64,000 bases of DNA from Gambelia wislizenii (lineage: Eukaryota > Chordata > Lepidosauria > Squamata > Crotaphytidae), in assembly GCA_030847615.1 (NCBI GenBank), contig JAUMIR010000005.1, forward strand, positions 218,162,645 to 218,226,644, read 5' to 3'. Made by a program: the position numbers and the translations under genes. Of this stretch, positions 22,611-32,611 are shown piece by piece. Below the pieces are notes generated by a model. That model had not been told where the DNA came from. It did no database searches and was given only the letters and a program-made list of their open reading frames with translations. Each line of letters starts with the position of its first letter. The first letter of the stretch is position 1.

Positions 22611-22840
22611 GTTTGTGAAGAAAAGCCAGAGATTTTTCACCATCGAGACAACCCCAGAGTTTGGGAAGAGTGAACAAGCCTATAGGCATAAAAGGGGCAA
22701 GTCCCTTCCCAGATACTTTTGGTGCAAGGTACTTACTACGAGCCTTGCCAAGACCAGAATATGACAAACAGTACTTCTAAAAATTACCTCACAGCTCATC
22801 TTTGAACAATGAATGTTGTATATGTCATTCTTCAGTGTAT

Positions 22841-22878
22841 TCTCTCTCTCTCTCTCTCTCAATCTCTGTGTGTGTGTG
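22841..22878. repeat. (CT)n then (TG)n microsatellite
   Basis: Ten CT units, a short break, then TG units leading into a 5S-SINE tail. Confidence 0.9.
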
Positions 22879-23070
22879 CCTTCAAGTCGCCTGTTGACTT
22901 ATGGCAACCCCATGAATTTCACAGGGTTTTCTTAGGCTAGGAATACTGACAGGTGGTTTCCCATGGCCTTCCTCGTATAGCCCTGGTATTCCTTGGCAGT
23001 CTCCATCCAAGTACTAAGTAGTGCTGACCCTGCTTAGCTTCTAAGACTAGACAGATTTAGGGTTATGTCT
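22875..23070 (-). repeat. 5S-rRNA-derived SINE, minus strand
   Basis: The tail (GTGCCTTCAAGTCGCCTGTT) is BovB-like. The head at about 22985-23060 matches the complement of vertebrate 5S rRNA (GTCTCCATCCAAGTACTAA, then CCTGCTTAGCTTCTAAGA). It is not a functional 5S gene, because the 5S part is truncated and mutated. Confidence 0.8.
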
Positions 23071-23639
23071 ATGCAAGAGAAAAATTGCCTCAGATCCCCC
23101 AGTAGGCACAGCCCTGACAGACTGCTTTGCACCCTTTCAGTGGGTGATTTTGACCTTTTTCCCAGTCAATAGAAGGGCAATCTGTAGTCCATTCAAGGAA
23201 GGAAACTGTATACAGTATAGCAAGCCAGATGCAGTTGTTTCTGTTCCTGGTGATGCCTTGCCTTTGCTTCTAGTCGCTCCACCCTCTGCTCTACCGTTCC
23301 TGCTGGACATCAGCTACCACCCCTTCAAGTCAACTGCAACCTTGGGGGGACTGTTGTAGTGCCTGTTTACCAAGTCTTGACTTTAGATCAGCGTAGGCAG
23401 CACAAAGATCTATCAATGGAATGAAAGAGAAATGCTAGCACTAGCACTAACACATCAAAGTTCAGTTGCCAAAGAAATGTAATCTGTTAATGTTGAACTA
23501 TTAGGAAAAATTATAAAATTCATTTGTTAATTATTTTGTTAAATTGTTATATACAAAATATCATTTAAAATTACTTTTAAAAAAAGGCTCAGTAACAAAC
23601 TAAACTAATGAATTAACTTGTTATTTCATTAATTCTAGT

Positions 23640-24360
23640 GAGTTATTCCCAAACCTGGGTCTTGTCCTGGTCTTACCTGTGGTCGGATGTGAAATCCTAT
23701 GTACAGATAGGCCCAGTGCATAATGTGTTGGATTGTCTATTTGTTTTTGTGTTTTTTGATGGGTATATTTTAACTGGTTTTAATTTTATTGGTAGTTTTA
23801 ATTACATTTTATCGATAGTTTAATTACATCTGCATGAAACAAATTTATATATATAGTGGTTTAATCTCTATTAATTCTTATTTATTGTACTGTGTTTTTA
23901 GCTAGTGTTGTTTTTAAATGTTGTGAGCTGCCTTGGGTCCCACTATAAGGAGAAAAGTGAGATTGCATAAATAAATAAATAAATAATTTTAAGCTGTGTT
24001 TGTTTTAAGTATTGTAAGCTGTCTTGAGTACTAGATCAGGGAAAAGGTGGGAATAACACCTGGGAGTAGTAGTCCGAAAAGTAACTTTTCCAAATGTTCA
24101 GAAGCAAACATAAGCCTTGAAGGATGCATGAGGCAGACAATTTTAGACTCTGGTCTTAACCCTCCTGTGTCTACTCCCTCATATACTTTAGCTGCTAATG
24201 TGCATTACTTCACTCGCTTCCAAATATGCTATGCCAGTCCTGCTGCCCCAGAGTCTTGTCCTGGCATCACCTCTGGTTGGATATGGAATTCTATGCACAA
24301 ACAGGCCCTGTTGCATAAGATTCCCTGGCCTAATCCAGCAATCAGGTCTACTTAGCAGAT
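23640..24360. repeat. Two diverged copies of an unassigned repeat
   Basis: GTCTTGTCCTGGTCTTACCT...TGTGAAATCCTATGTACAGA (from 23659) is similar to GTCTTGTCCTGGCATCACCT...TATGGAATTCTATGCACAAA (from 24252). Between them lies the tail GTGAGCTGCCTTGGGTC followed by (AAAT)n at 23967-23986. Similar tails occur at 24005, 34365, 40784 and 56015. Confidence 0.5.
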
Positions 24361-24570
24361 GACTGAAGATAGCACCTAACGGTGTTCAGAAATGATGCTG
24401 AAGAGACTGGACTTAGACCACCGCCTTCCCAAACAGTTTAGCAACACAATCTTTGCTTATCAGTCAAGGCTATTAGGACATATCCTTGAATACTGGAATG
24501 GTTGGGAGAAGGAGGAGGCCTATTTGTAACATCTCAAGTAATTTTCCAAAGGGAGACTTTTCCGAGCTAT

Positions 24571-24879
24571 GGAGATTATCAGACGTGGGAGAATGCACCA
24601 AAAAATCACATCCCCAACCGTGCCAGAAGATCACTAGGAGAACAGAAAGGGTAACCTTACCAGATGCCACATCCTTCAGCAATTCCAGGGGCATAGCGCT
24701 GCTGTGGACAAGACTTCCCTTTTCTATTGATGGGGACACGCTAGCAATAAAAAAGGATGCCTTACTCATGGCTGTGCTATGCACTGAAATGCTGGAGAAC
24801 AATGTTGTCTTGTAAGGTTGCCCCTTCCTGTTATTCTAGTGATCTTTTGACGTGTTTTTTGCTGCATCTGATAATCTTT
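24571..24879. mobile_element. Decayed foldback element, relative of 57462-57763
   Basis: The left end is GGAGATTATCAGACG, preceded by TAT. The right end reads CATCTGATAATCT with the last bases changed. The inner motif CTATTGATGGGGACA pairs with AGCAATAAAAAAGG, as in the 57-kb copy. Older and more divergent; no clean target duplication. Confidence 0.65.
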
Positions 24880-25780
24880 GTTCAAAAAGGCCAAGAAGGC
24901 AAGGGTGAGATTGGCTTGATCTTTCTTGGCTCAGCTCCATTGGCCCTTCTCAGCCTTCCATGTTGGTTTTATAGTGTGACACATAAACAGTGGAAGCACA
25001 ACTGGAAAAGATGGAGCGTCTACCCTTTGCTCCAGGAGTCTTCTGCAATGTAGTTGTACAGCCTGAGTTGTCCTCCTGGTGGTAATTGTGCACACAGCTA
25101 CATGGGCAAAGGATCAAGAAGATAGGCTAAAAGTGGTGCTACACACAGTAGTGGTCCATGAACCCTCAGCTGCTGGTCTGCAGTGACGTTCCAGAAAACT
25201 ATACAAATACGATAATAATATGGCATAAATATCATACTGATCCCTGGTGCATAGTGAGGGAAATGGTACTTCACCACATCAAAAAGCTTGAAAAAGACTG
25301 GGCTAAAACATCATATCCCATATCATCATCAGAGATGAATGTGGTTGAAGGATCCTTGCTTGAGGACCATATGTACGTATGTGAGACAGAATATGAATGT
25401 ACCGTGTGTGTACCAAAACTGCACACCTATAAAGGTTGCACACAAAACCTAAATAGAGCATGCTGTGCAGAATCCCTTTATAAAAAGCATGGAGCCAGCC
25501 TGATATATTTTGCTCACCCCCCCTCATAAGCACTTCTTGCCATAATTGACAGTAACAATGTAATAGTAATAAATTAAACCGTTTGGTGTCCTTTCATGAC
25601 AAGCAAGATCAGCTGCCTGAGGCAGCTGCCTTATCCTGCCTTATGATGGGGATACAAAAGTTTTAAAGGAGTACCTATTTTGGTTTGTGAGGATATTTTT
25701 GCACATGTGAAATGAAATGTTAAAATGACCCCCTCCCTTGCTTTAGCACAAAGTATGATCTCTCTTTCTATTATCACACT
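24880..25780. other. No gene seen
   Basis: The longest frame (25158-25529, 123 codons) has no recognisable domain. Nothing repetitive identified. Confidence 0.5.
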
Positions 25781-25792
25781 GTGGAATTTTTC

Positions 25793-26103
25793 AAACAGGG
25801 GAAAAAATCGCCAAGGAGGTTGGGAGAAGAACGGGGCTGTTGTACTTACAGAGCCCCGTTTCAGATGATGCAGTCCTCCTCGGTCCTCCTCCCGTCCTCC
25901 TCCTGACCGTCCCCATGCTGCAGGCACTGCTTTTTATTGATGGAAAACCTCTGTCAATAAAAAGCGGCGCCAGCAGCATGGGGGAAGGTCGGGAGGAGAT
26001 CGGGAGGAGGACAGAGGAGGACGGGGCTGTCTGAAATGGGCCTCTGTAAGTGCAACAGCCCCTTTCTTCGCCCGGGAGGCAGCCCCCTCCATTTGAAAAA
26101 GCC
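25793..26103. mobile_element. Foldback element, about 311 bp, nested at the edge of a hairpin element
   Basis: The ends are GGAATTTTTCAAAC and CATTTGAAAAAGCC. The arms pair around a TTTTTATTGATGG / GTCAATAAAAAG core at 25929-25963. The left flank TATCACACTGT and right flank TACACTGTTATAGTG belong to the hairpin element that follows, so this element probably inserted into that element's left end. Confidence 0.65.
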
Positions 26104-26315
26104 CTACACTGTTATAGTGCTATTATTCCACTTTAACTGCTTTGGCTGCCTCCTGCAGAATCCTGGGATTTGCAGTTTAGGGAGGGACATTTAAAATTCT
26201 CACCCAGAGAACTCTTAGGCCTCACTAAACTACAAACCCCAGAATTCCACAGGAGGCAACCACAGCAGTTAAAGTGGAATAATAGCCCTATAATAGTATA
26301 GTGTGATCTCTCTCT
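26103..26315. mobile_element. Hairpin MITE, same family as 11184-11406
   Basis: CTGTTATAGTGCTATTATTC at the left pairs with GAATAATAGCCCTATAATAG at the right, with the central AACTACAAACCCCAG block. Its outer left end appears displaced by the foldback element that ends at 26103; TATCACAC is found at 25783. Confidence 0.7.
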
Positions 26316-27286
26316 TTTCTCTCTCTCAAGTGTAGAATAACAGAAAAAAGTTGTAGACTCCCCCTTGAATCTGTAGCCTAAAGTGGCAAATTCACACTGG
26401 TTCATGGTGATACATCTTCCCTTAATTTGTAGCCTAATATTCCATTGGTTTTCTTCCAATTTCAGTGTCCTTTTCTTTGAAAACCACTGACTGTACCTGT
26501 TTGTTGAGGGATTTCTTCCTATTGGCAAGTGTCAAGCTCAAGAGGTATACTGTGCCAAAAAGTCTTGGAAATTCAAATCAAGCATGGAAAGCCCGGGGAT
26601 TTATTGTACCAGTTCTTATCTGTGGGAGCACCTTTGACTGTTTGTTCTGTCAGCATGATTATTATCTAGGCAGGGAGATCCAGAGAGGGTTACTGTTGCT
26701 GAAATACATTCTTCTGTTTGCAACCAGCCCAGGTATTTGCCTGTACCACACCCTTCCTTCCCTCTTCACTAGTCCCAACAGAAGCACACCCTGGTGACCC
26801 CTGGAGCAAGTGAGGAATACCAGAGTGGATTAACAGCTACAGTGGCAAATGATGCATTTAATCCTCTGAGGAACACACAGCTTCTCTTTACCCTGTGTGA
26901 TCTGAAAGACTGCTTGAGAAAACACATTTTGAAATGTCTCTTTCCTCTGTTTTTTTTTTTTTTAAAGCTGTTTAAAACTGGAGTGGAGGAGGATCCTGGG
27001 ATGGAGAAGGGGACTGTGCAACCCAATGGGTAGGGCTGAGCTGCATAAAAGCAGAAATGTTTAAAGGAAGAAAAAGCACACATTTCTCAAACACTGTTCA
27101 TTGTGGTTCCTCTACAGCACCACAGGAATTAATAGCTCTGTCTAGAGTAAAAGAGACCAGAGACTATGCTTGGTTTGTCAGGCCAGCAGAAATGCTCCTG
27201 GCATAAAAGACTGACCAGGTTGGAAGAGAGAGAAAGGACAGAAAGAAGAATTTGTAACAGGTTCAGATGAAAACCTGCTGTTAGTT

Positions 27287-27612
27287 AGGGCTCTTTCACA
27301 CTACAAAATTGTAGTGTGATGAATCCATTTTACCTGCATCTATGGTAGCCTGGAATTTGCAGTTTTTAATGACAGTTATTTAGAATTCTCAGCCGGACAG
27401 CAATAGTGCCTCACCAAACTACAAATTCTAGGATTCTTTAAAATTTAGCCATGACAGTTTAAAGTGGAAGCATAGAGGAAGGAAGTGGCAAAACCACCTC
27501 TGAGTATTGCTTGCCTAAGAAAGTCCTATGAAATTCATGGGGTCGCCATTATTGGACAGGTGACTTGAAGGCACTTACAGCCCTAGTACTGTGTAGCGTG
27601 AAAGGGTCCTTG
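27287..27612. mobile_element. Hairpin MITE split by a 5S-SINE tail
   Basis: The left end GGGCTCTTTCACACTAC pairs with the right end GTGTAGCGTGAAAGGGTCC. The central AACTACAAATTCTAGGATTC block is present. The right arm is interrupted at 27475-27580 by the tail of a 5S-derived SINE. Confidence 0.6.
27475..27580 (+). repeat. 5S-SINE tail fragment
   Basis: GAGTATTGCTTGCCTAAGAA, CCTATGAAATTCATGGGGTC and the GGTGACTTGAAGGCACTTA end are the plus-strand match of the bodies at 22.9 and 43.2 kb. The 5S head is absent. A duplicate lies at 27707-27800. Confidence 0.7.
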
Positions 27613-27800
27613 ATCTCAGATGGAGAGCAATAGTGCCTCACCAAACTGTAAATTCTACAGGATTCCTTAGAGTTTAGCCATGACAGTTAAAGTGGAAGCA
27701 CAGAGGAAGGAAGTGGCAAAAACACCTCTGAGTATTGCTTGCCTAAGAAAGCCCTATAAAATTCATGGGGGTCACCATAAGTTGATAGGTGGCTTGAAAA
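27613..27800. repeat. Second copy of a 227-bp tandem duplication
   Basis: CAATAGTGCCTCACCAAACT occurs at 27401 and again at 27628, with matching sequence for about 150 bp after each. That includes the arm of the hairpin MITE and the same 5S-SINE tail junction (AGGAAGGAAGTGGCAAAA). One duplication of the composite explains both. Confidence 0.75.
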
Positions 27801-27992
27801 TATATATACACATACATATCTACCACCCCCACCCCCAAGATCTCCTGACAACTCTGAAAGGTCAAGCTGGGAGCGAGTAACTAGCTCAATGATGTCCATT
27901 ATGTTTCATGGTCAAATGAGAATTTGACTTCCAAAGGCCCAGTCCAGCAATCTAATCACTACACCACTAATACTGTCTTCTGAAATGCTATA

Positions 27993-28212
27993 CAGTGAGC
28001 CCTCCCAGTCCATGAGCTCCCAATCTGCAGTTTCAACTGCCTTTGGATCATTGCATCCCATAGCTAAAGTGGAGGTGACCTGTATGCAGATGCACTGATG
28101 TGTCTGCATGCACGTCACTGCCATTTAATAATATGGGGTGCAACCATCTGCATTTTTTGTCATCCACAGTGGGTCCTGGAACCAAGCACCCATGGATCTG
28201 GAGGGTCCACTG
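27993..28212. mobile_element. Tigger-like MITE, 220 bp, TA-flanked
   Basis: It begins CAGTGAGCCCTCC and ends GGAGGGTCCACTG, flanked by TA on both sides. The inner sequence includes GGGTCCTGGAACCAA, shared with 6224-6438. Confidence 0.75.
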
Positions 28213-28214
28213 TA

Positions 28215-28860
28215 TCCTGTTACTTTTGCGCAGAGATGTAGGGTCACCCAGTTAGAAACTTGGTTTTTTAAAAAAGTGGTAAAATTACTATGTAAACATG
28301 AATAATCAGCCTCCTGTTCTAAATGGATTTGATCTTATGTAGACTTTGAACTATCTGAGTAAAAAAAATAATAGTGGTCTGCAGAAGTTGACTGTAAAAT
28401 CGTTTCATATATTTCATAAATACACAACTTGGAAATTCACTGTAAAACATTTCTTTTTTAAATATCAAACAAACACAATAATAAAATCAAAAAATTAAAC
28501 TACAATATAACAATGAGTAAAAAGGGATATAATCATGCAGTTAAAACAATTCCTTGCCTATACATTTTTAAAATATAAAAAGATGGGAGAAATCAAAAGA
28601 ACTTTGCCCAGCATCAGAAGGATAGCACCATAGTCATTGTCAGGTAAGACTCCTAAGTGGAAAATATTCAATAAACAAGAGACCAAAGTTTGCTACTGAC
28701 CCCTCTCCAAAAAAGGAGAAGAGTAGGAAAATAGAAGACCCCCTGGAACCTTTTTAAAGTATTAGATGCAGACCCAGACAACATAAAATACAATTCAGCT
28801 AGTAATAAATGACTAAATTGTAAGTTTAACAAGCTATCATTCAGCATTAATCATCACTCT
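28215..28860. other. No gene seen
   Basis: Very AT-rich, with many stops in all frames; possibly an old LINE 3' end but not assignable. Confidence 0.5.
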
Positions 28861-28864
28861 GGTT

Positions 28865-29109
28865 TTGGGGGGGGGGGAATTTGCCGAGGTCAGGAGGAGG
28901 ACAGCACTGTCTCGCTTACAGTGCGCCATTTCAGATGACTCCTGACCTCGGCGGTTTTTTTTTTCCTCGTTTGAAAAAGTCGGGGTGTGTGTGTTTCTCT
29001 GTTAATAAAAGCAGTGTGTTTCTTGCACCTTCAGTGCAGAGGAAGCATGGCAGAAGGTCGGGAGGAGTATGGCGTTATCTGAAACAGAGTGCTGTAAGTG
29101 AGACAGTGC
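28865..29109. mobile_element. Rearranged foldback-element sequence next to CR1
   Basis: It contains the inverted pair GCCGAGGTCAGGAG / CTCCTGACCTCGGC (28883-28944), an internal element end GTTTGAAAAAGTC (about 28967-28980), and a stretch resembling the right arm of the element at 25793-26103. The likely far end, TTTGAAAAAAGTCC, lies beyond the CR1 at 32596-32609. I read this as one or two foldback elements, the second split by the CR1 insertion. Confidence 0.5.
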
Positions 29110-29198
29110 CATAGAATCATAGAATCATAGAATTGCAGAGTTGGAAGAGACCACGAGGGCCATCCAGTCCAACCCCCCTGCCACGCAGGAAATCACAA

Positions 29199-32111
29199 TC
29201 AAAGCATCCCCGACAGATGGCCATCCAGCCTCTGTTTAAAGACCTCCAAGGAAGGAGAACCCACCACGCTCCGAGGGAGTGCGTTCCACTGCCGAACAGC
29301 TCTTACTGTCAAAAAGTTCCTCCTAATGTTGAGGTGAAATCTCTGTTCCTGGAGCTTGCACCCATTGCTCCGTGTTCCAGTCTCTGGAGCAGCAGAAAAC
29401 AAGCCTGCTCCATCCTCAGCGTGACATCCCTTCAAATACTTAAACAGGGCTATCATATCGCCTCTAAACCGTCTTTTTTCCAGGCTAAACATACCCAGCT
29501 CCCTAAGTCTCTCCTCATAAGGCATTGTTTCCAGACCTTTCACCATTTTAGTTGCCCTTCTCTGGACACGCTCCAATTTGTCAATATCCTTTCTGAATTG
29601 TGGTGCCCAGAACTGGACACAGTATTCTAAGTGAGGTCTGACCAAGGCAGAATAGAGTGGCACTATTACTTCCCTTGATCTAGACACTATACTTCTATTG
29701 ATACAGCCCAAAATTGCATTGGCCTTTTTAGCTGCCGCATCACACTGTTGGCTCATGTTCAACTTGTGGTCTACTAGGACTCCTAGATCCCTTTCGCACG
29801 TAGTCTCATTCAGCCAGGTCTCTCCCATCCTATATTTATGCATTTCATTTTTCCGCCCTAAATGCAGTACTTTACATTTCTCCGTATTGAATTTCATTTT
29901 GTTAGCTTTGGCCCAGCTCTCCAGTCTATCCAGGTCATTCTGAATTTTGATCCTGTCCTCTAGGGTATTAGCTACTCCTCCCAATTTGGTGTCATCTGCA
30001 AATTTGATAAGTATGCCCCTAATTCCCTCATCTAAGTCATTGATAAAGATGTTGAATAGCACTGGGCCCAGGACAGAACCCTGTGGCACCCCACTGGTCA
30101 CATCTTTCCAAGACGAAGAGGAGCCACTGCTGAGCACCCTTTGGGTTCGGCCGGTCAACCAATTACAAATCCATTGAACAGTTAACTTGTCTAGCCCACA
30201 TTCTACAAGCTTGTTTGCAAGAATGTCATGGGGAACCTTGTCAAAGGCCTTACTGAAATCAAGGTATGCAATGTCCACAGCATTCCCTTCATCTACCAAG
30301 CTGGTAACTTTATCAAAAAAAGAGATCAGATTAGTCTGGCATGACTTGTTTCTCTGAAACCCATGCTGACTTTTTGTGATTATGGCATTGCCTTCTAAAT
30401 GTTCACAGACTCTCTGTTTAATGATCTGTTCTAGAATCTTCCCTGGTATTGATGTCAGACTAACTGGACGATAGTTGTTGGGATCCTCTTTTTTCCCCTT
30501 TTTGAAGATGGGAACAACGTTCGCCCTCCTCCAGTCTGCTGGGACTTCTCCTGTTCTCCAGGAGTTCTCAAATATTATTGCCAATGGCTCTGAGATTATA
30601 TTTGCCAGCTCTTTTAATACTCTTGGATGTAGTTCATCTGGTCCTGGAGATTTAAATTCATTTAGATTAAGAAGGTATTCCTGTACTACCTCTTTACTTA
30701 TTTTGAGCTGGATTTCCCCTATTGTGTCCTCTGTTCCATTCTCCTCAGGTTGGTCCTCCTTTTCCTTTTCTGAAAACACTGAGGCAAAGAAGGTGTTGAG
30801 TAATTCTGCCTTTTCTCTCTCCCCTGTTAGCATTTTGCCATCTTCTCCACGTAGTGGCCCTATCATTTCCTTCTTCCTCCTTTTGCTGCGGACATACCCA
30901 AAAAACCCCTTTTTATTGTTCTTAACCTCCCTAGCAAGCCTGAGCTCATTCTGCACTTTAGCTTTTCTGACTTTACTCCTACACGTGTTCGCTATCTGTT
31001 TGAATTCTTCTTTGGTGATTTCCCCCCCTTTCCATTTCCTATACATGTTCCGTTTAAAACTTAGCTCCATTGAAAGTTCTTTAGTCATCCATCCTGGTTT
31101 CTTGAGACACCTCCCATTTTTCTTCCTCAATGGTACTGTTTGAAATTGTGCCTTCAGTATCTCCCTTTTGAGAAAGTCCCATCCGTCTTGAGGTCCCTTC
31201 TCTTTTAGTATTCTTGACCATGGGATCATCCCCAGTATTTCCCTGAGTTTATTGAAATCAGCTCTCCTAAAGTCAAGAATGTGTGTCTGACTATGCCTGG
31301 CTTCTCCTTTCCATTGTATAACAAACTCCAGGAGAACATGATCACTCTCACCTAAGGATCCCACCACTTGCACCCCATTAACAAGGTCGTCACTGTTGGT
31401 TAGGATCAGATCTAAAATGGCTGACCCCCTTGTTGCCTCTTCCACCTTTTGGACCATGAAATTGTCTTCCAGGCATGTAAGGAATTTGCTAGACCTTGTA
31501 GTTTTGGCTGAGTTAGATTGCCAGCAAATATCAGGATAGTTGAAGTCACCCATCACTACTACATCTCTCCTTTCTGCATGTATGTTCATCTGTTCTAGAA
31601 AGGCAACATCCAATTCCTCCGTCTGATTTGGGGGTCTGTAGTAGAGTCCCACAATAACATCCCTGTTGTTTCCCTCCCCTTTAATTTTTATCCAGATGCT
31701 CTCCACCTGGCTTCCAGTATTGATGTCATGGATCACTTCACTGGTGTAAATATCCCTGACATATAATGCTATTCCTCCTCCTTTCCTGTTTGGCCTGTTT
31801 CTCCTATAAAGGTTATACCCCTCTATTCCTACATTCCAATCATGAGACTCGTCCCACCAGGTTTCAGTAACGCCTATTATATCATATTTGTTTTGTAGTG
31901 CAAGGAGTTCTAGTTCATCTTGCTTATTTCCCATGCTCTGTGCATTAGTGTAGAGACATCTGAGACCATGTGTTCCCTTTACTTGCTCCCTGTGCAAGTT
32001 TTTTTGCCTCCCACTGTTGGGTCCTTGCGCTGTTCGCCTTGTTCCCTCTATGACAGTTTGACTATTTTCTCCAGCCCTTTTGCCTTCCAGAATACTGTCT
32101 CCCTCCCCCAT
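29199..32111 (-). CDS. CR1 LINE ORF2: endonuclease-reverse transcriptase, uninterrupted
   Basis: Replication protein of a CR1 non-LTR retrotransposon. It nicks target DNA and copies the element RNA at the nick. The 970-residue frame has no stop. Seen: an APE-type endonuclease domain (about 50-260) with TNAQS at 55-59, ETWW at 83-86, GDFN at 188-191 and SDH at 256-258. The reverse transcriptase (about 475-760) has YRPVSL at 547-552, motif [10 protein letters not shown] at 616-624, motif [11 protein letters not shown] at 674-683 and the catalytic FADD at 704-707. A CR1 C-terminal region follows to 970. The frame is open further upstream to an ATG at 32270, but I chose the ATG at 32111. It lies 5 nt past the ORF1 stop, which fits stop-restart translation, and the upstream codons overlap ORF1. 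All catalytic residues I can check are present. The element is 5' truncated, so it lacks its own promoter. Family identity is established knowledge; activity is inference. Confidence 0.93.
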   Translation of the reverse strand: MGEGDSILEGKRAGENSQTVIEGTRRTAQGPNSGRQKNLHREQVKGTHGLRCLYTNAQSMGNKQDELELLALQNKYDIIGVTETWWDESHDWNVGIEGYNLYRRNRPNRKGGGIALYVRDIYTSEVIHDINTGSQVESIWIKIKGEGNNRDVIVGLYYRPPNQTEELDVAFLEQMNIHAERRDVVVMGDFNYPDICWQSNSAKTTRSSKFLTCLEDNFMVQKVEEATRGSAILDLILTNSDDLVNGVQVVGSLGESDHVLLEFVIQWKGEARHSQTHILDFRRADFNKLREILGMIPWSRILKEKGPQDGWDFLKREILKAQFQTVPLRKKNGRCLKKPGWMTKELSMELSFKRNMYRKWKGGEITKEEFKQIANTCRSKVRKAKVQNELRLAREVKNNKKGFFGYVRSKRRKKEMIGPLRGEDGKMLTGEREKAELLNTFFASVFSEKEKEDQPEENGTEDTIGEIQLKISKEVVQEYLLNLNEFKSPGPDELHPRVLKELANIISEPLAIIFENSWRTGEVPADWRRANVVPIFKKGKKEDPNNYRPVSLTSIPGKILEQIIKQRVCEHLEGNAIITKSQHGFQRNKSCQTNLISFFDKVTSLVDEGNAVDIAYLDFSKAFDKVPHDILANKLVECGLDKLTVQWICNWLTGRTQRVLSSGSSSSWKDVTSGVPQGSVLGPVLFNIFINDLDEGIRGILIKFADDTKLGGVANTLEDRIKIQNDLDRLESWAKANKMKFNTEKCKVLHLGRKNEMHKYRMGETWLNETTCERDLGVLVDHKLNMSQQCDAAAKKANAILGCINRSIVSRSREVIVPLYSALVRPHLEYCVQFWAPQFRKDIDKLERVQRRATKMVKGLETMPYEERLRELGMFSLEKRRFRGDMIALFKYLKGCHAEDGAGLFSAAPETGTRSNGCKLQEQRFHLNIRRNFLTVRAVRQWNALPRSVVGSPSLEVFKQRLDGHLSGML

Positions 32112-32116
32112 TTGAC

Positions 32117-32590
32117 TCAGTTTAAAGCCCTCCTGATCAAATTCTTGAGACTGTTGGCAAAAATGTTTCTTCCAACTGTTGTAAGATGCACCCCATCCCT
32201 TGCCAGAAGTCCCCCCGCATGGAAGCGCAGTCCATGATCCAAGAATCCAATTTGTTCCCGGCGACACCATCTACGGAGCCAGTTGTTTACGTCGGCTATT
32301 TTCCTCTCCCTTCTTGGACCATGCCCTTCAACTGGCAGAAGAGACGAGATGACCACCTGTGCGTTCATTTCTTTCAGCTTCCTCCCCAGGGCCTCATAAT
32401 CTCTTCTGATCTTGGGAAAGCTGTGCCTTGCAGTATCATTGGTTCCCACATGGACCAAAAGGAAGGGGTAATGATCTGTAGGCTTGACGAGTCCTGTCAG
32501 CCTCTCAGTCACATCACAGATCTTTGCCCCAGGGAGACAACACACCTCCCGAGTCATCTTGTCAGGCCCACATACCCCGACATCGGCGTT
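32117..32590 (-). pseudogene. CR1 ORF1, C-terminal esterase part, 5' truncated
   Basis: This is the last ~155 residues of CR1 ORF1, which in this family carries a lipase/SGNH-hydrolase-like domain. Visible are the CR1 ORF1 motif TREVCCLPGAKI, block III as HVGTND and block V as DGVHLT. The N-terminal part, including the GDSL-type serine block, is missing because the element is 5' truncated at about 32590. An ATG at 32653 opens the frame but lies in flanking DNA and is not the real start. The frame ends in TGA at 32117-32119, and the ORF2 ATG follows 5 nt later. Without the nucleophile block it cannot be a working esterase. Confidence 0.85.
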
Positions 32591-32611
32591 CTCCCCCATT
32601 TGAAAAAAGTC

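Larger units (their letters stand above)
29110..32590 (-). mobile_element. CR1 LINE, 5' truncated, about 3.5 kb, young
   Basis: The 3' end lies at the low coordinate and shows the tandem octamer typical of CR1 (ATTCTATG on the element strand, 29110-29135) with no poly-A. It carries the intact ORF2 and the tail of ORF1. It serves as the reference copy for reading the other CR1 fragments in the window. The flank at 32592-32612 reads like the end of a foldback element (TTTGAAAAAAGTCC). The flank at 28983-29109 resembles the right arm of the element at 25793-26103, so this CR1 probably landed inside a foldback element. Confidence 0.92.

Noticed and set aside
24486..24815. 109-codon frames on both strands
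   Set aside because: They lie within the decayed foldback element; both strands are open because the element is self-complementary.
25158..25529. 123-codon frame with Cys residues near the end
   Set aside because: No recognisable domain and no supporting gene structure; left as unexplained.
30475..31143. 222-codon frame on the plus strand
   Set aside because: Antisense shadow of the intact CR1 ORF2.
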